Of a stretch of 25,149 nucleotides of DNA, positions 6,939-14,400 are shown piece after piece. The number at the start of each line of letters is the position of its first letter. The stretch's first letter is position 1. The notes below the pieces were generated by a model, which searched no databases, was not told the origin of the DNA, and saw nothing but the letters and a program-made list of their open reading frames with translations. The DNA comes from an uncultured Clostridia bacterium (GTDB taxonomy: Bacteria; Bacillota; Clostridia; TANB77; CAG-508). Location of the stretch: NCBI GenBank assembly GCA_948663505.1, contig CAPNAQ010000009.1:1-25149 (forward strand). Direction: 5' to 3'. A program made the position numbers and the translations under genes.

Positions 6939-7932
6939 TATAGTTCCATTAGTAGGAGAAAATAGAGTAATTGCAAAATTGGGATTAATGCTTATAAATC
7001 AAACAAAAAATATGGGATTAAAATCATTATTAATATCATCAGGATACAAAAATATAGATTCAAATACAATATCATTTGGAGTTGCACCACGTATAAATGC
7101 ATGTGGAAGAATGGGACATGCAGAAGAAGCATTAAAATTATTTTTATCAAAAGATATATATGAAGTAAATGAATTAACAAGTAAATTAAATGAATATAAT
7201 AAATTAAGACAAGAAAAAGAAAAAAATATATATGAAGAGGCAGTAAAGCAAATTGAACAAAAAAGTTTATATGAAAAAAGCATTATAGTAGTTGGAGGAG
7301 AAGATTGGCATCATGGTGTAATTGGGATAGTATCATCTAAAATTACAGAAATGTATTTTAAACCGAGTATATTATTATGTTATGAGGGGGATTTAGCAAA
7401 AGGTTCAGGGAGAAGCATTACAGGCTTTGATTTACACGACGCTTTAATGAAATGCCAAGATTCAATAGAAAGATTTGGCGGTCATTCTATGGCAATTGGA
7501 ATTACAATAAAAAAAGATATGTTTAATCAATTTTCTAAAGAGATTGAAACTGTTGCTGAAGAAGCTAATATAAATGATATAATTCCAATAATTAATGTTG
7601 ATTTAAAAGTTAATTTAAGTGAAATAAATAAAGATATAGTTGATAGTATTAAACAGCTAGAACCATTTGGTGAAGGAAATAAAATGCCAATGTTTGCATT
7701 TAAAAATTTAAGAATAGATTCAATTAGAGCTTTATCTGAGGGTAAACATATTAAAATGACTTTAAGGGAAGATAATGTTGTTATTAATGCCATTGGTTTT
7801 AATTTTGGTAGTTTAGCAGAAGAATTTAAAATTGGTGATAAAATTGATGTTGTTGGTGTTTTAGAGGTTAATAGTTTTAATGGTGTTGATAGTTTGCAAA
7901 TTAGTTTACGAGATGTGATGAGAGCAGTTTAA
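6868..7932 (+). CDS. recJ: RecJ exonuclease, C-terminal part (frameshifted)
   Basis: This frame, open from 6853, supplies the rest of RecJ: GTISDIVPLVGENR, APRINACGRMGHAEEA, the DHHA1 domain with DWHHGVIGIVSSKI and FGGHSMAIG, and a C-terminal OB-like domain ending in SLQISLRDV. ATG 6868 is only an internal methionine; there is no ribosome binding site before it, so independent translation is doubtful. Together with 6246-6863 it forms one recJ gene broken by a +1 base. Possible explanations are an assembly or sequencing error, a real inactivating mutation, or ribosomal frameshifting. Codon choice changes strongly along this part: valine is nearly all GTA early and nearly all GTT in the last 125 codons. 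Confidence 0.88.
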   Translation: MKLNLEEREYLKYLDIVCVGTISDIVPLVGENRVIAKLGLMLINQTKNMGLKSLLISSGYKNIDSNTISFGVAPRINACGRMGHAEEALKLFLSKDIYEVNELTSKLNEYNKLRQEKEKNIYEEAVKQIEQKSLYEKSIIVVGGEDWHHGVIGIVSSKITEMYFKPSILLCYEGDLAKGSGRSITGFDLHDALMKCQDSIERFGGHSMAIGITIKKDMFNQFSKEIETVAEEANINDIIPIINVDLKVNLSEINKDIVDSIKQLEPFGEGNKMPMFAFKNLRIDSIRALSEGKHIKMTLREDNVVINAIGFNFGSLAEEFKIGDKIDVVGVLEVNSFNGVDSLQISLRDVMRAV

Positions 7933-7936
7933 TATA

Positions 7937-8041
7937 AAATCAGTCAGGAGGGTTATCTCTTGACTGATAAGCATTAAGTTATTCTTCTTTTGCAATTTTC
8001 ACTGCTTCAATAAAATAGCCTATAGTTTCATGTAAAAATAT
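7937..8041 (-). ncRNA. Candidate leftward small RNA between recJ and rel
   Basis: A near-consensus leftward promoter (8048-8076) would start a transcript near 8041 that runs about 105 nt to the hairpin at 7939-7968 and its U-rich tail. The transcript has an open stretch ending at the TAA at 7979-7981 that would read HETIGYFIEAVKIAKEE, but no start codon with a ribosome binding site is seen. It may be non-coding, or the relic of a small gene. No known RNA family is recognised. Confidence 0.35.
7939..7968. terminator. Hairpin after recJ, possibly a leftward terminator
   Basis: ATCAGTCAGGAG at 7939-7950 and CTCTTGACTGAT at 7957-7968 form a 12-bp stem with a 6-nt loop; one pair is G-U in the rightward RNA and A-C in the leftward RNA. 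On the leftward strand the stem is followed by TTTATATT; on the rightward strand no T-run follows closely. It could end recJ mRNA, a leftward small RNA, or both. Confidence 0.6.
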
Positions 8042-8047
8042 ATATAA

Positions 8048-8076
8048 ATTATAGCAATTTTTACATAAATAGTCAA
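8048..8076 (-). promoter_or_regulatory. Strong leftward sigma-A promoter in the recJ-rel gap
   Basis: On the minus strand TTGACT (8071-8076), a 17-bp spacer and a perfect TATAAT (8048-8053), with TGC before the -10 giving an extended -10. No annotated gene lies downstream of it in this direction. Confidence 0.6.
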
Positions 8077-8134
8077 TAAAACCAAAACTTAAAAATCTAA
8101 AAAAAAACAGAATGAAAATAAGGGGTGATATAAA

Positions 8135-10333
8135 ATGCAAGAAAAAAATATAGAGATTACAATTCAAGATGTAATATCAAAAAAGAAAGAAATAAGCAAA
8201 AGAGTTGATACAAAAATAATAATGAAAGCATATAATTATGCAAAAGAACATCATGGAGATCAAAAAAGACGTTCTGGAGAGCCATATATAATACATCCAA
8301 TAAATGTAGCATATATATTGGCAGGAGTAGGATTAGATGAAGCAACAATCTGTGCAGCACTTTTACATGATGTTGTAGAAGATACAAATGTAACAGATGA
8401 AGATTTAAGAAGAGACTTTGGAGAAGAAGTTGCAGACATGGTAGCAGGAGTTACCAAATTAGGTAATATGATGTTTTCATCAGTTGAGGAGCAACAAGTT
8501 GAAGACTATAGAAAAATGTTTTTAGCAATGGGTAAAGACATCAGAGTAATAATAATAAAATTAGCTGATAGGCTTCATAATATGAGAACATTAAAATATC
8601 TAAAAAGAGATAGACAAATAGCAAATGCGAAAGAAACAATGGATATATATGCACCACTTGCAAACAGATTAGGATTATATTCAATAAAATGGGAGTTAGA
8701 AGATTTATCATTTAAATATTTGTATCCAGAAGAATATCATGAATTAGTTGAAGGAATAAACAAAAAGAGAGAAGAAAGATTAAAATTTATAGAAAAAATA
8801 ATGGAAGATATACGAATTCAACTAAAAAAGCAACATATTGAAGCAGAAGTAACAGGAAGAGCAAAGCATTTATATAGTATATATAGAAAAATGCAGAGAG
8901 ATAATAAAGAGTTAGACCAAATATATGACTTATTTGCACTTCGTATTTTAGTTAATTCTGTAAAAGACTGTTATACAGCATTAGGAGTTGTACATGAATT
9001 ATATAGTCCAATGCCAGGAAGATTTAAAGATTATATAGCAGTGCCAAAACCAAATATGTATCAATCAATACATACAACACTATTAGGAGAAAAAGGAACA
9101 CCATTTGAAGTACAAATACGTACATGGGACATGCATAGAATAGCAGAATATGGAATTGCAGCACATTGGGCATATAAAGAAGCCAATTTTATGGGTAAAG
9201 GAAAGCAAGTAGTAAAAGTGGAAGAAGACAAATTAGCATGGTTAAGAGAGTCTTTAGAATGGCAAAAGGACATACAAGATCCACAAGAGTTTTTAGAAAC
9301 ATTAAAAACAGAATTATTTGAAGATGAAGTTTATGTATTTACACCTAAAGGAGCAATAAAGGTATTACCAAGAGGAGCAACACCAATAGACTTTGCATAT
9401 TCAATACATGCAGAAATAGGACATCATATGACAGGATGTAAAATAAATAGTAAAATGATGCCAATAATAACGCCATTAAAGAGTGGAGATATTATAGAAA
9501 TAATAACATCATCAGATAAATCAAAAGGACCAAGTAGAGATTGGCTAAAATTTGTAAAAAGTACAAGTGCAAAAAATAAAATTCAAAGTTGGTTCAAAAA
9601 AGAGCAAAAAACTGAAAACATAGAAAAAGGAAAAGAATTAATAGAAAAAGAAATAAAAAGAATAGGGATGACACATTCAGATTTATTCAAAACAAACTAT
9701 GTAGAAAAAATGCTTGAAAGATATAAATATAAAACAATAGAAGACATGTATGCATCAGTAGGATTTGGAGCAAATTCAGCAGTAAAAATAATTGCAAAAA
9801 TGCTACAAGAATATAGAGAAGAACATGAAGAAGAAAACATAGAAGAAAAGTTAGAAGAATTAAAACAACAAAAAGAAGGAAAACAAAAACCATCAACATC
9901 AGGAATTGTTGTAAAAGGAATAGAAAATTGTCTAGTAAAATTATCAAAATGCTGTAATCCACTACCAGGAGACGAAATTATAGGATATATTACAAAAGGA
10001 AGAGGCGTTTCTGTACATAGAAAAGATTGTGTAAATGTAAATGACTTGATTTCAGAAGAAAATAGAATAATAGATGTAAAATGGTATGAAGAAGCAAAAG
10101 AATCATATAATGTAAATATTCAAATTTTAGCAAATGATAGAACAGGATTATTATTAGAGATATTAAATATAATAAGTACTTCAAGAGCAAAACTTATGGG
10201 TGTTAATACTAAAACTACAAAAGACAAAATTGCAATTATGGATTTAAATATTGAAATTGAAAATATTGAAGAATTAAATAAAGTAATAAGAAATATCAAA
10301 AAAGTTGATAGTGTATATGAGGTAAAAAGATGA
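8135..10333 (+). CDS. relA: Bifunctional (p)ppGpp synthetase/hydrolase (Rel)
   Basis: A 732-residue long RSH protein with all domains. The HD hydrolase domain has YIIHP (51-55), HDVVED (78-83) and KLADRLHNMRT (142-152), so hydrolysis looks intact. The synthetase domain has YDLFALRI (264-271), GRFKDYIA (295-302; the RXKD type of bifunctional Rel) and FEVQIRT (324-330). A TGS domain starts near DEVYVFTPKG, followed by a helical linker, the CCNPLPGDEIIGY zinc-finger/RIS region and a C-terminal ACT domain. It makes and degrades the alarmone ppGpp in response to stalled ribosomes. ATG 8135 has AGGGGTG at 8121-8127. Its TGA overlaps the ATG of the next gene (ATGA at 10330-10333), so the two are translationally coupled. 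Confidence 0.96.
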   Translation: MQEKNIEITIQDVISKKKEISKRVDTKIIMKAYNYAKEHHGDQKRRSGEPYIIHPINVAYILAGVGLDEATICAALLHDVVEDTNVTDEDLRRDFGEEVADMVAGVTKLGNMMFSSVEEQQVEDYRKMFLAMGKDIRVIIIKLADRLHNMRTLKYLKRDRQIANAKETMDIYAPLANRLGLYSIKWELEDLSFKYLYPEEYHELVEGINKKREERLKFIEKIMEDIRIQLKKQHIEAEVTGRAKHLYSIYRKMQRDNKELDQIYDLFALRILVNSVKDCYTALGVVHELYSPMPGRFKDYIAVPKPNMYQSIHTTLLGEKGTPFEVQIRTWDMHRIAEYGIAAHWAYKEANFMGKGKQVVKVEEDKLAWLRESLEWQKDIQDPQEFLETLKTELFEDEVYVFTPKGAIKVLPRGATPIDFAYSIHAEIGHHMTGCKINSKMMPIITPLKSGDIIEIITSSDKSKGPSRDWLKFVKSTSAKNKIQSWFKKEQKTENIEKGKELIEKEIKRIGMTHSDLFKTNYVEKMLERYKYKTIEDMYASVGFGANSAVKIIAKMLQEYREEHEEENIEEKLEELKQQKEGKQKPSTSGIVVKGIENCLVKLSKCCNPLPGDEIIGYITKGRGVSVHRKDCVNVNDLISEENRIIDVKWYEEAKESYNVNIQILANDRTGLLLEILNIISTSRAKLMGVNTKTTKDKIAIMDLNIEIENIEELNKVIRNIKKVDSVYEVKR

Positions 10334-10980
10334 TTTTGAAAGAACTAAAGATACGAACTTGGATTGGTGATAAAACTAATTGTTATGTAGTATTTGATGA
10401 AAAAAGTAAAGAAATAATATGTATAGATCCAGCAGGAGATGTTGACAGAATAGAAGATTTAATAAATAATGTTTTTAAAGGAAATTTAAAATATATTTAT
10501 TTAACACATTGCCATGGAGATCATATAGGAGGAGTAACTGAATTAAAAAATCGCTGTGGTGGAAAGATTTTAATACATAGAGCTGATGCAGATGGATTAA
10601 ATAATAGTAATGTTAATTTAACACATATAATAGATTTACCAGAAATAGAGCTAGAGGCTGATTCTAGAATTGATGATCAAGATTTAATTCATATTGGAGA
10701 ATTAGAATTTAAGGTTATTCATACACCTGGGCATACTGCTGGAGGAACATCTTTGTATTGTGAAAAGGAAAATTGTCTATTTTCAGGTGATACTATTTTC
10801 GCAGGAACTTGGGGTAGAACTGATTTACCAACTTCAAATTTAGATGATATTATGAATTCGATTGTAAATAAAATTTTAGTTTTACCTGATAATACTTTTA
10901 TTTATCCAGGGCATGGAAAGGCTACTATGCTTAAAGATGAAAAACCAATTTATTTGGAATTGAAGCCTAAATTGTGGTAA
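10330..10980 (+). CDS. Metallo-beta-lactamase-fold hydrolase (glyoxalase II-like)
   Basis: A 216-residue MBL-fold protein. Metal ligands are all visible: THCHGDH at 59-65 (H60, H62, D64, H65), H135 in HTPGHTAGG, D154 in FSGDTIFAGTWGRTDLP and H195 in YPGHG. The FAGTWGRTDLP segment is typical of the hydroxyacylglutathione hydrolase-like (GloB/YcbL) group, which hydrolyses thioesters or related small substrates in the cytoplasm; the substrate here is unknown. The C-terminal helical domain of true glyoxalase II is absent. ATG 10330 overlaps the rel stop codon, with GAGGT at 10319-10323. A rel-MBL order is common in Firmicutes operons, but a functional link is not shown by the sequence. Confidence 0.88.
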   Translation: MILKELKIRTWIGDKTNCYVVFDEKSKEIICIDPAGDVDRIEDLINNVFKGNLKYIYLTHCHGDHIGGVTELKNRCGGKILIHRADADGLNNSNVNLTHIIDLPEIELEADSRIDDQDLIHIGELEFKVIHTPGHTAGGTSLYCEKENCLFSGDTIFAGTWGRTDLPTSNLDDIMNSIVNKILVLPDNTFIYPGHGKATMLKDEKPIYLELKPKLW

Positions 10981-10986
10981 AAAAGC

Positions 10987-11015
10987 TTGAAGAAAATAGA
11001 TAATAATGTTATAAT
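10987..11015 (+). promoter_or_regulatory. Sigma-A promoter for the 71-aa gene
   Basis: TTGAAG at 10987-10992, a 17-bp spacer and a perfect TATAAT at 11010-11015, with TG at 11007-11008 forming an extended -10. The predicted start is near 11022. Confidence 0.7.
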
Positions 11016-11058
11016 TTATATTACAATAAAAATATTATTTGGTACAGGAGGAGATTAT

Positions 11059-11274
11059 ATGCTAAAAATATCACAAGAATTAAAGGAAAAAGGGTATTCC
11101 TTTGAATATGATGGAAATCGGGTAGATATATTCCAAGAAGGGAATAAAATCTATGAAATTTTCTTTTTTAATAACGAAGTTCTTATTATGAATGAAACGG
11201 AATATGAGTGGGTTAAGAGAATTTTGTTTGTAGAACTTCTTGATAGCGGCCTATGTGTCGCGGCATATAAATAA
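11059..11274 (+). CDS. 71-residue protein of unknown function
   Basis: A small protein I do not recognise, starting MLKISQELKEKGYSFEYDGN and ending GLCVAAYK. ATG 11059 is chosen over TTG 10987 because AGGAGG at 11046-11051 lies 7 nt upstream and the TTG is part of the promoter. The protein is mixed alpha/beta with an aromatic-rich centre (YEIFFF) and a hydrophobic C-terminal end; no signal peptide or zinc motif. It is flanked by its own promoter and terminator, so it is a one-gene unit. Its codons stand out: CGG, GGC, GTC and GCG, which are rare in neighbouring genes, appear in this short reading frame. This might reflect transfer or unusual constraint. Confidence 0.65.
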   Translation: MLKISQELKEKGYSFEYDGNRVDIFQEGNKIYEIFFFNNEVLIMNETEYEWVKRILFVELLDSGLCVAAYK

Positions 11275-11286
11275 TTGGACAAATAT

Positions 11287-11311
11287 GGGAGTAGTTATTA
11301 CTCCCTTTTTT
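11287..11311 (+). terminator. Intrinsic terminator after the 71-aa gene
   Basis: GGGAGTA at 11287-11293 pairs with TACTCCC at 11299-11305 across a 5-nt loop, followed by six T. It separates the 71-aa unit from hisS. No T-box-type leader is visible between it and hisS. Confidence 0.88.
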
Positions 11312-11360
11312 AAGAATTTTATTTTAAACAAAAGAATTAAATGAAAGGAGATAATATAAA

Positions 11361-12647
11361 ATGAGTAATAAAACAGAACCACGAACATTAGCAGGATTTA
11401 TGGAGCTAATGCCAAATGAACAAATATTATTTGAGCAAATAAAACAAAAAATAGAAAAAGCATATCAAAAATTTGGATTTTTGCCACTAGACACACCAAT
11501 ATTAGAACTATCAGAAGTACTATTAGCAAAAGCAGGAGGAGAAACAGAAAAGCAAATATACAGATTTGAAAAAGGTGAAACAGACATATCAATGAGATTT
11601 GACCTAACAGTACCACTTGCAAAATATGTAGCAAAGAACTATGGAAATTTAAGTTTTCCATTTAGAAGATATCAAATTGGAAAAGTATATAGAGGAGAGA
11701 GAACGCAAAAAGGTAGATTTAGAGAGTTTTATCAATGTGATATTGACATAATAGGAGATGGAGAACTTAGTGTAATAAATGACGCAGAACTTCCAAGTGT
11801 GATATACAATATATTCAAGGAATTAGGATTTGATGATTTCACAATTTGCATTAATAATAGAAAAATATTAAATGGATTATTTGAAAGTTTAAATCAAAAA
11901 GATAATTCAGTAGAAATTCTAAGAACAATTGATAAAATTGAAAAGATAGGTAAAGAAGCGGTAATTGAAGAACTACAGAAATTTAAAGTTACAAAAGAAG
12001 CAATTGAGACAATAATGAACTTTATAGAAATAGAAGGAAACACAGATGAAAAAATACAAAAGTTACAAAATTTAAACATTGAAAATGAAACATTTAAATT
12101 AGGTTTAGAAGAACTAACACAAGTTGTAAAAAATGTTAGACTATTTGGTGTTCCAGACACTAATTTTAAAGTTGATTTAACAATAGCTAGAGGATTAGAT
12201 TATTATACAGGCACAGTATATGAAACATTTTTAAATGAATATAGAGAAATTGGAAGTATATGTTCAGGTGGAAGATATGAAAACTTAGCAGAATATTATA
12301 CAGATAAAAAATTGCCTGGAGTTGGGATTTCAATTGGATTAACAAGATTGTTTTATAAACTTAATGAATTAAATCTTATAAATGCAGATAAAAAATCTAT
12401 TGCAGAAGTGTTGATAGTTCCTATGGTAGAAGATTTGAGCATTCCAATAAAAATTGCAAATATTTTAAGGGAAAAGGGTATTAATACAGAAGTATTTTTA
12501 AATGATAAAAAATTAAAAGCTAAAATGAAATATGCTGATAAACTTGAAATTCCTTATGTTATAATAGTTGGAGAAGATGAAATTAATAGTGGTGTAGTAA
12601 AAATAAAGAATATGAACACAGGAGAAGAAAAAGACTGGAAGTTTTAA
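11361..12647 (+). CDS. hisS: Histidyl-tRNA synthetase
   Basis: A 428-residue class II aminoacyl-tRNA synthetase that charges tRNA-His. Motif 2 is the stretch around FRRYQIGKVYRGER (101-114) with FREFYQCDIDI following; the histidine-specific loop is LTIARGLDYYTGTVYE (273-288); motif 3 is GVGISIGLTRL (320-330). A C-terminal anticodon-binding domain from about 342 (AEVLIVPM...) argues for true HisRS and not the HisZ regulatory paralogue, which lacks it. ATG 11361 has AAAGGAG at 11344-11350. There is no obvious promoter in the 50 bp after the upstream terminator and no T-box, so its transcription may depend on partial read-through. The HAD phosphatase gene follows 15 nt later. Confidence 0.95.
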   Translation: MSNKTEPRTLAGFMELMPNEQILFEQIKQKIEKAYQKFGFLPLDTPILELSEVLLAKAGGETEKQIYRFEKGETDISMRFDLTVPLAKYVAKNYGNLSFPFRRYQIGKVYRGERTQKGRFREFYQCDIDIIGDGELSVINDAELPSVIYNIFKELGFDDFTICINNRKILNGLFESLNQKDNSVEILRTIDKIEKIGKEAVIEELQKFKVTKEAIETIMNFIEIEGNTDEKIQKLQNLNIENETFKLGLEELTQVVKNVRLFGVPDTNFKVDLTIARGLDYYTGTVYETFLNEYREIGSICSGGRYENLAEYYTDKKLPGVGISIGLTRLFYKLNELNLINADKKSIAEVLIVPMVEDLSIPIKIANILREKGINTEVFLNDKKLKAKMKYADKLEIPYVIIVGEDEINSGVVKIKNMNTGEEKDWKF

Positions 12648-12662
12648 GAAAGAGGATATATA

Positions 12663-13385
12663 ATGATAATAATATATGATTTTGATGGAACATTAACACC
12701 GTATTCATTACCACAATATGAAATATTAAAAAAATGTGGATATGATGATAAAAAGATGATGCAAAGAATAGAAAAAGAAATAAATAATAAAAATGCAACA
12801 GGATTATATGATGCTTATTATAAATGTTATATAGATATTTTGTCTGAAAATCAAATTAAAATGACAAAAGATAATATATGCTTAGGAGTGGATAAAGTAC
12901 AATTAAACAATGGAGTTAATGAATATTTTAGAACATTTCAAAGCTCAAAGACAGGAATTAAACATTATATTATTACTGCAGGAATAAAAGATTATGTTAA
13001 TGAAACATCAACAAGTGAATTTGTAGATGGTATTTATGGAGTTACATTCAATAAAGAAAATGGAATATATAAAAGTATAGATTTTTTATTAACAGATGAA
13101 AAGAAAATTGATATTATAAAGAAAATACAAAATGAAAATAATGGAATACATCAAGTTATATATTTTGGAGATGGTTTAACAGATATTTTTGCATTTAAAT
13201 ATGTGCATAGCATAGGAGGAAAGAATGTGTTTGTTTTATCAAATAAGAAATCAATGTTTAATTATAAAAAGTTAAATGCTGAGGGAATTATTGATGAATG
13301 TTTTGAAGCAGATTTTGGACTTGACTCAAAAATAAGTAAGTATATTAAAAGTGAAATAGTAGAAGAAAAAGGTATATCTCGTTAG
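12663..13385 (+). CDS. HAD-superfamily hydrolase (SerB-like, type IB)
   Basis: A 240-residue haloacid dehalogenase-fold protein. Motif I is YDFDGTLT (5-12, nucleophile D6 and acid D8), motif II is IITAG (103-107), a lysine near 147 fits motif III, and motif IV is FGDGLTD (168-174). The helical insertion between motifs I and II (about 20-95) is the C1 cap of the phosphoserine phosphatase-like IB group. It probably dephosphorylates a small phosphorylated metabolite in the cytoplasm; the substrate cannot be read from the sequence. ATG 12663 has GAGG upstream and lies 15 nt after hisS, so it is very likely co-transcribed. It ends at a bidirectional terminator shared with the converging Crp/Fnr gene. 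Confidence 0.85.
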   Translation: MIIIYDFDGTLTPYSLPQYEILKKCGYDDKKMMQRIEKEINNKNATGLYDAYYKCYIDILSENQIKMTKDNICLGVDKVQLNNGVNEYFRTFQSSKTGIKHYIITAGIKDYVNETSTSEFVDGIYGVTFNKENGIYKSIDFLLTDEKKIDIIKKIQNENNGIHQVIYFGDGLTDIFAFKYVHSIGGKNVFVLSNKKSMFNYKKLNAEGIIDECFEADFGLDSKISKYIKSEIVEEKGISR

Positions 13386-13410
13386 TTTTATGTTGTGTAC
13401 TGGCACAAAA

Positions 13411-13450
13411 AAATAAAATTTCTCGTAAATAATTACGAGGAATTTTATTT
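13411..13450. terminator. Bidirectional terminator between HAD and Crp/Fnr genes
   Basis: Arms 13411-13428 and 13433-13450 form an 18-bp stem with a 4-nt loop; the GC-containing core is CTCGTAA/TTACGAG. A run of A before the stem gives a U-tract for leftward transcripts, and AATTTTATTT gives one for rightward transcripts. The TAA stop of the leftward gene is inside the right arm. Confidence 0.85.
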
Positions 13451-14077
13451 ATATAATAAAGTAATTTTATTTCCATTTTTTTTAATAAAACCTTCATCCT
13501 TTAAAAGTTTTAATTCCCTCATCATAGCACTTCTATCAACACTTAAATAATCAGCCAAATCAGTCAAAGAAAAGGGAATAGAAAAAGTTTGACTTAAATT
13601 TCTAGTAGACAAAATATTAAAATATCCACGTAGTTTTTCTCTTATAGAGCGTTTTGTCAGAATTTCAATTCTAGTATTTAAATCCATTACTTTATTTAAA
13701 ATTAAATTAGAAAAGTTTTCTGATAAAGTTTGATGAAACTTACAGTTATTTTTACATTTTTGATGAATATTATCATATGTGAAACATAAAACTTCACAAT
13801 TTTTTCTAGCTTCAACAGAAAGCTCATTGTTTATAGTAATAATATAAAAAGCTTCGCCAAAAATATCATTTTTAGTAAAGTGTTCAATTATAGATTTATT
13901 TCCATTTAGGTCATATCTAACTAAATCTGCTTCACCATCTATTAAAATATAAATTTGATTTCGTTTTTGAATATATGTTGTTATTGTTTGATTTTTTCTA
14001 AATGATTTTTTTTGAACTTGCTTACAATTAGTAGAAAAGTCTTTTAAAAAATCTTCTGTATTTAATTGTGTATTCAT
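13445..14077 (-). CDS. Crp/Fnr-family transcriptional regulator
   Basis: A 210-residue protein with an N-terminal cyclic-nucleotide-binding-like beta-roll (about 20-115; IYILIDGEADLVRYD and NDIFGEAFY are typical) and a C-terminal winged helix-turn-helix (about 166-198), with recognition helix VDRSAMMRELKLL. The usual CRP Glu contact (RETVGR) is replaced (RSAMMR). Five cysteines (18, 94, 98, 108, 112) include a CX3C pair, which could allow redox or metal sensing, though the classical FNR N-terminal cluster is not present. The start is ATG 14077, with AAAGGA 9 nt upstream; the TTG two codons earlier is too close to that site. It is divergent from nrdD-nrdG, whose upstream region has two palindromes of Crp/Fnr type, so nrdDG is a likely target. 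This is an inference from position and motif. Confidence 0.9.
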   Translation of the reverse strand: MNTQLNTEDFLKDFSTNCKQVQKKSFRKNQTITTYIQKRNQIYILIDGEADLVRYDLNGNKSIIEHFTKNDIFGEAFYIITINNELSVEARKNCEVLCFTYDNIHQKCKNNCKFHQTLSENFSNLILNKVMDLNTRIEILTKRSIREKLRGYFNILSTRNLSQTFSIPFSLTDLADYLSVDRSAMMRELKLLKDEGFIKKNGNKITLLYK

Positions 14078-14095
14078 AGACAAGAATCCTTTCTT

Positions 14096-14284
14096 TATAA
14101 GTTATCTGTAAAAATCAAGCTTGAATAGCTGGGATATAAGGATTACAGAATTTATTTTATAAATTCTGCATAATCTATCCGTAACTCGCTTTGCTCGAAT
14201 GGCTATGTCATGAGGATTACAAAATTTTCAATAAAAAATTTTGTATAAGTCATCTGTAACAAGCAAAGCTTGAACAGCTGACTT
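14096..14284. repeat. Three tandem structured repeats, 73-75-bp period
   Basis: Copy 1 is 14096-14168, copy 2 is 14169-14243, and copy 3 (partial) starts at 14244. Each begins close to TATAAG-T(T/C)ATC(T/C)GTAA and has AAGCTTGAA-TAGCT or a variant near the middle; copies 1 and 2 share ATAAGGATTACA-like and end in a hairpin (14146-14155/14159-14168, 10 bp; 14220-14228/14235-14243, 9 bp). Copy 3 folds into its own long hairpin, 14247-14284, with AAGTCA/TGACTT, CTGT/ACAG and AAGC/GCTT helices. No known element is recognised. Confidence 0.65.
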
Positions 14285-14301
14285 AATTATATAATAAAAA
14301 A

Positions 14302-14315
14302 GTTGCATTTGCAAC
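14302..14315. promoter_or_regulatory. Palindromic operator 1, Crp/Fnr-type, upstream of nrdD
   Basis: GTTGC-ATTT-GCAAC, a perfect 5-4-5 palindrome of 14 bp, the same layout length as an FNR box. Its centre is 28.5 bp before a TAATAT at 14337-14342, so it would be near -41 of a start at about 14349. Confidence 0.55.
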
Positions 14316-14400
14316 AAAAAAATTGTAATATAAATGTAATATTTCTGAAACCTTTGATAATAAAGGGATAAAAAAATTCAACAAATATTTTTTGATTTTT

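Noticed and set aside
8083..8093. Third copy of the hairpin-promoter module upstream of rel
   Set aside because: Only one arm is present, with no partner 49 nt away and no rightward promoter at the expected offset.
11312..11360. T-box or riboswitch leader for hisS (and for metG at 19527-19749)
   Set aside because: The hisS gap after the terminator is only about 50 nt, and the metG gap is filled by divergent promoters and repeats; no specifier or antiterminator pattern is seen.
13401..13406. TGGCAC here and GTGCCA at 14498-14503 as further repeat copies
   Set aside because: Single arms with no partner arm and no GGGAC core; six-base matches are expected by chance.
14096..14284. CRISPR-like array
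   Set aside because: The 73-75-bp units are diverged along their whole length with no short constant repeat alternating with unique spacers, and no cas genes are present.
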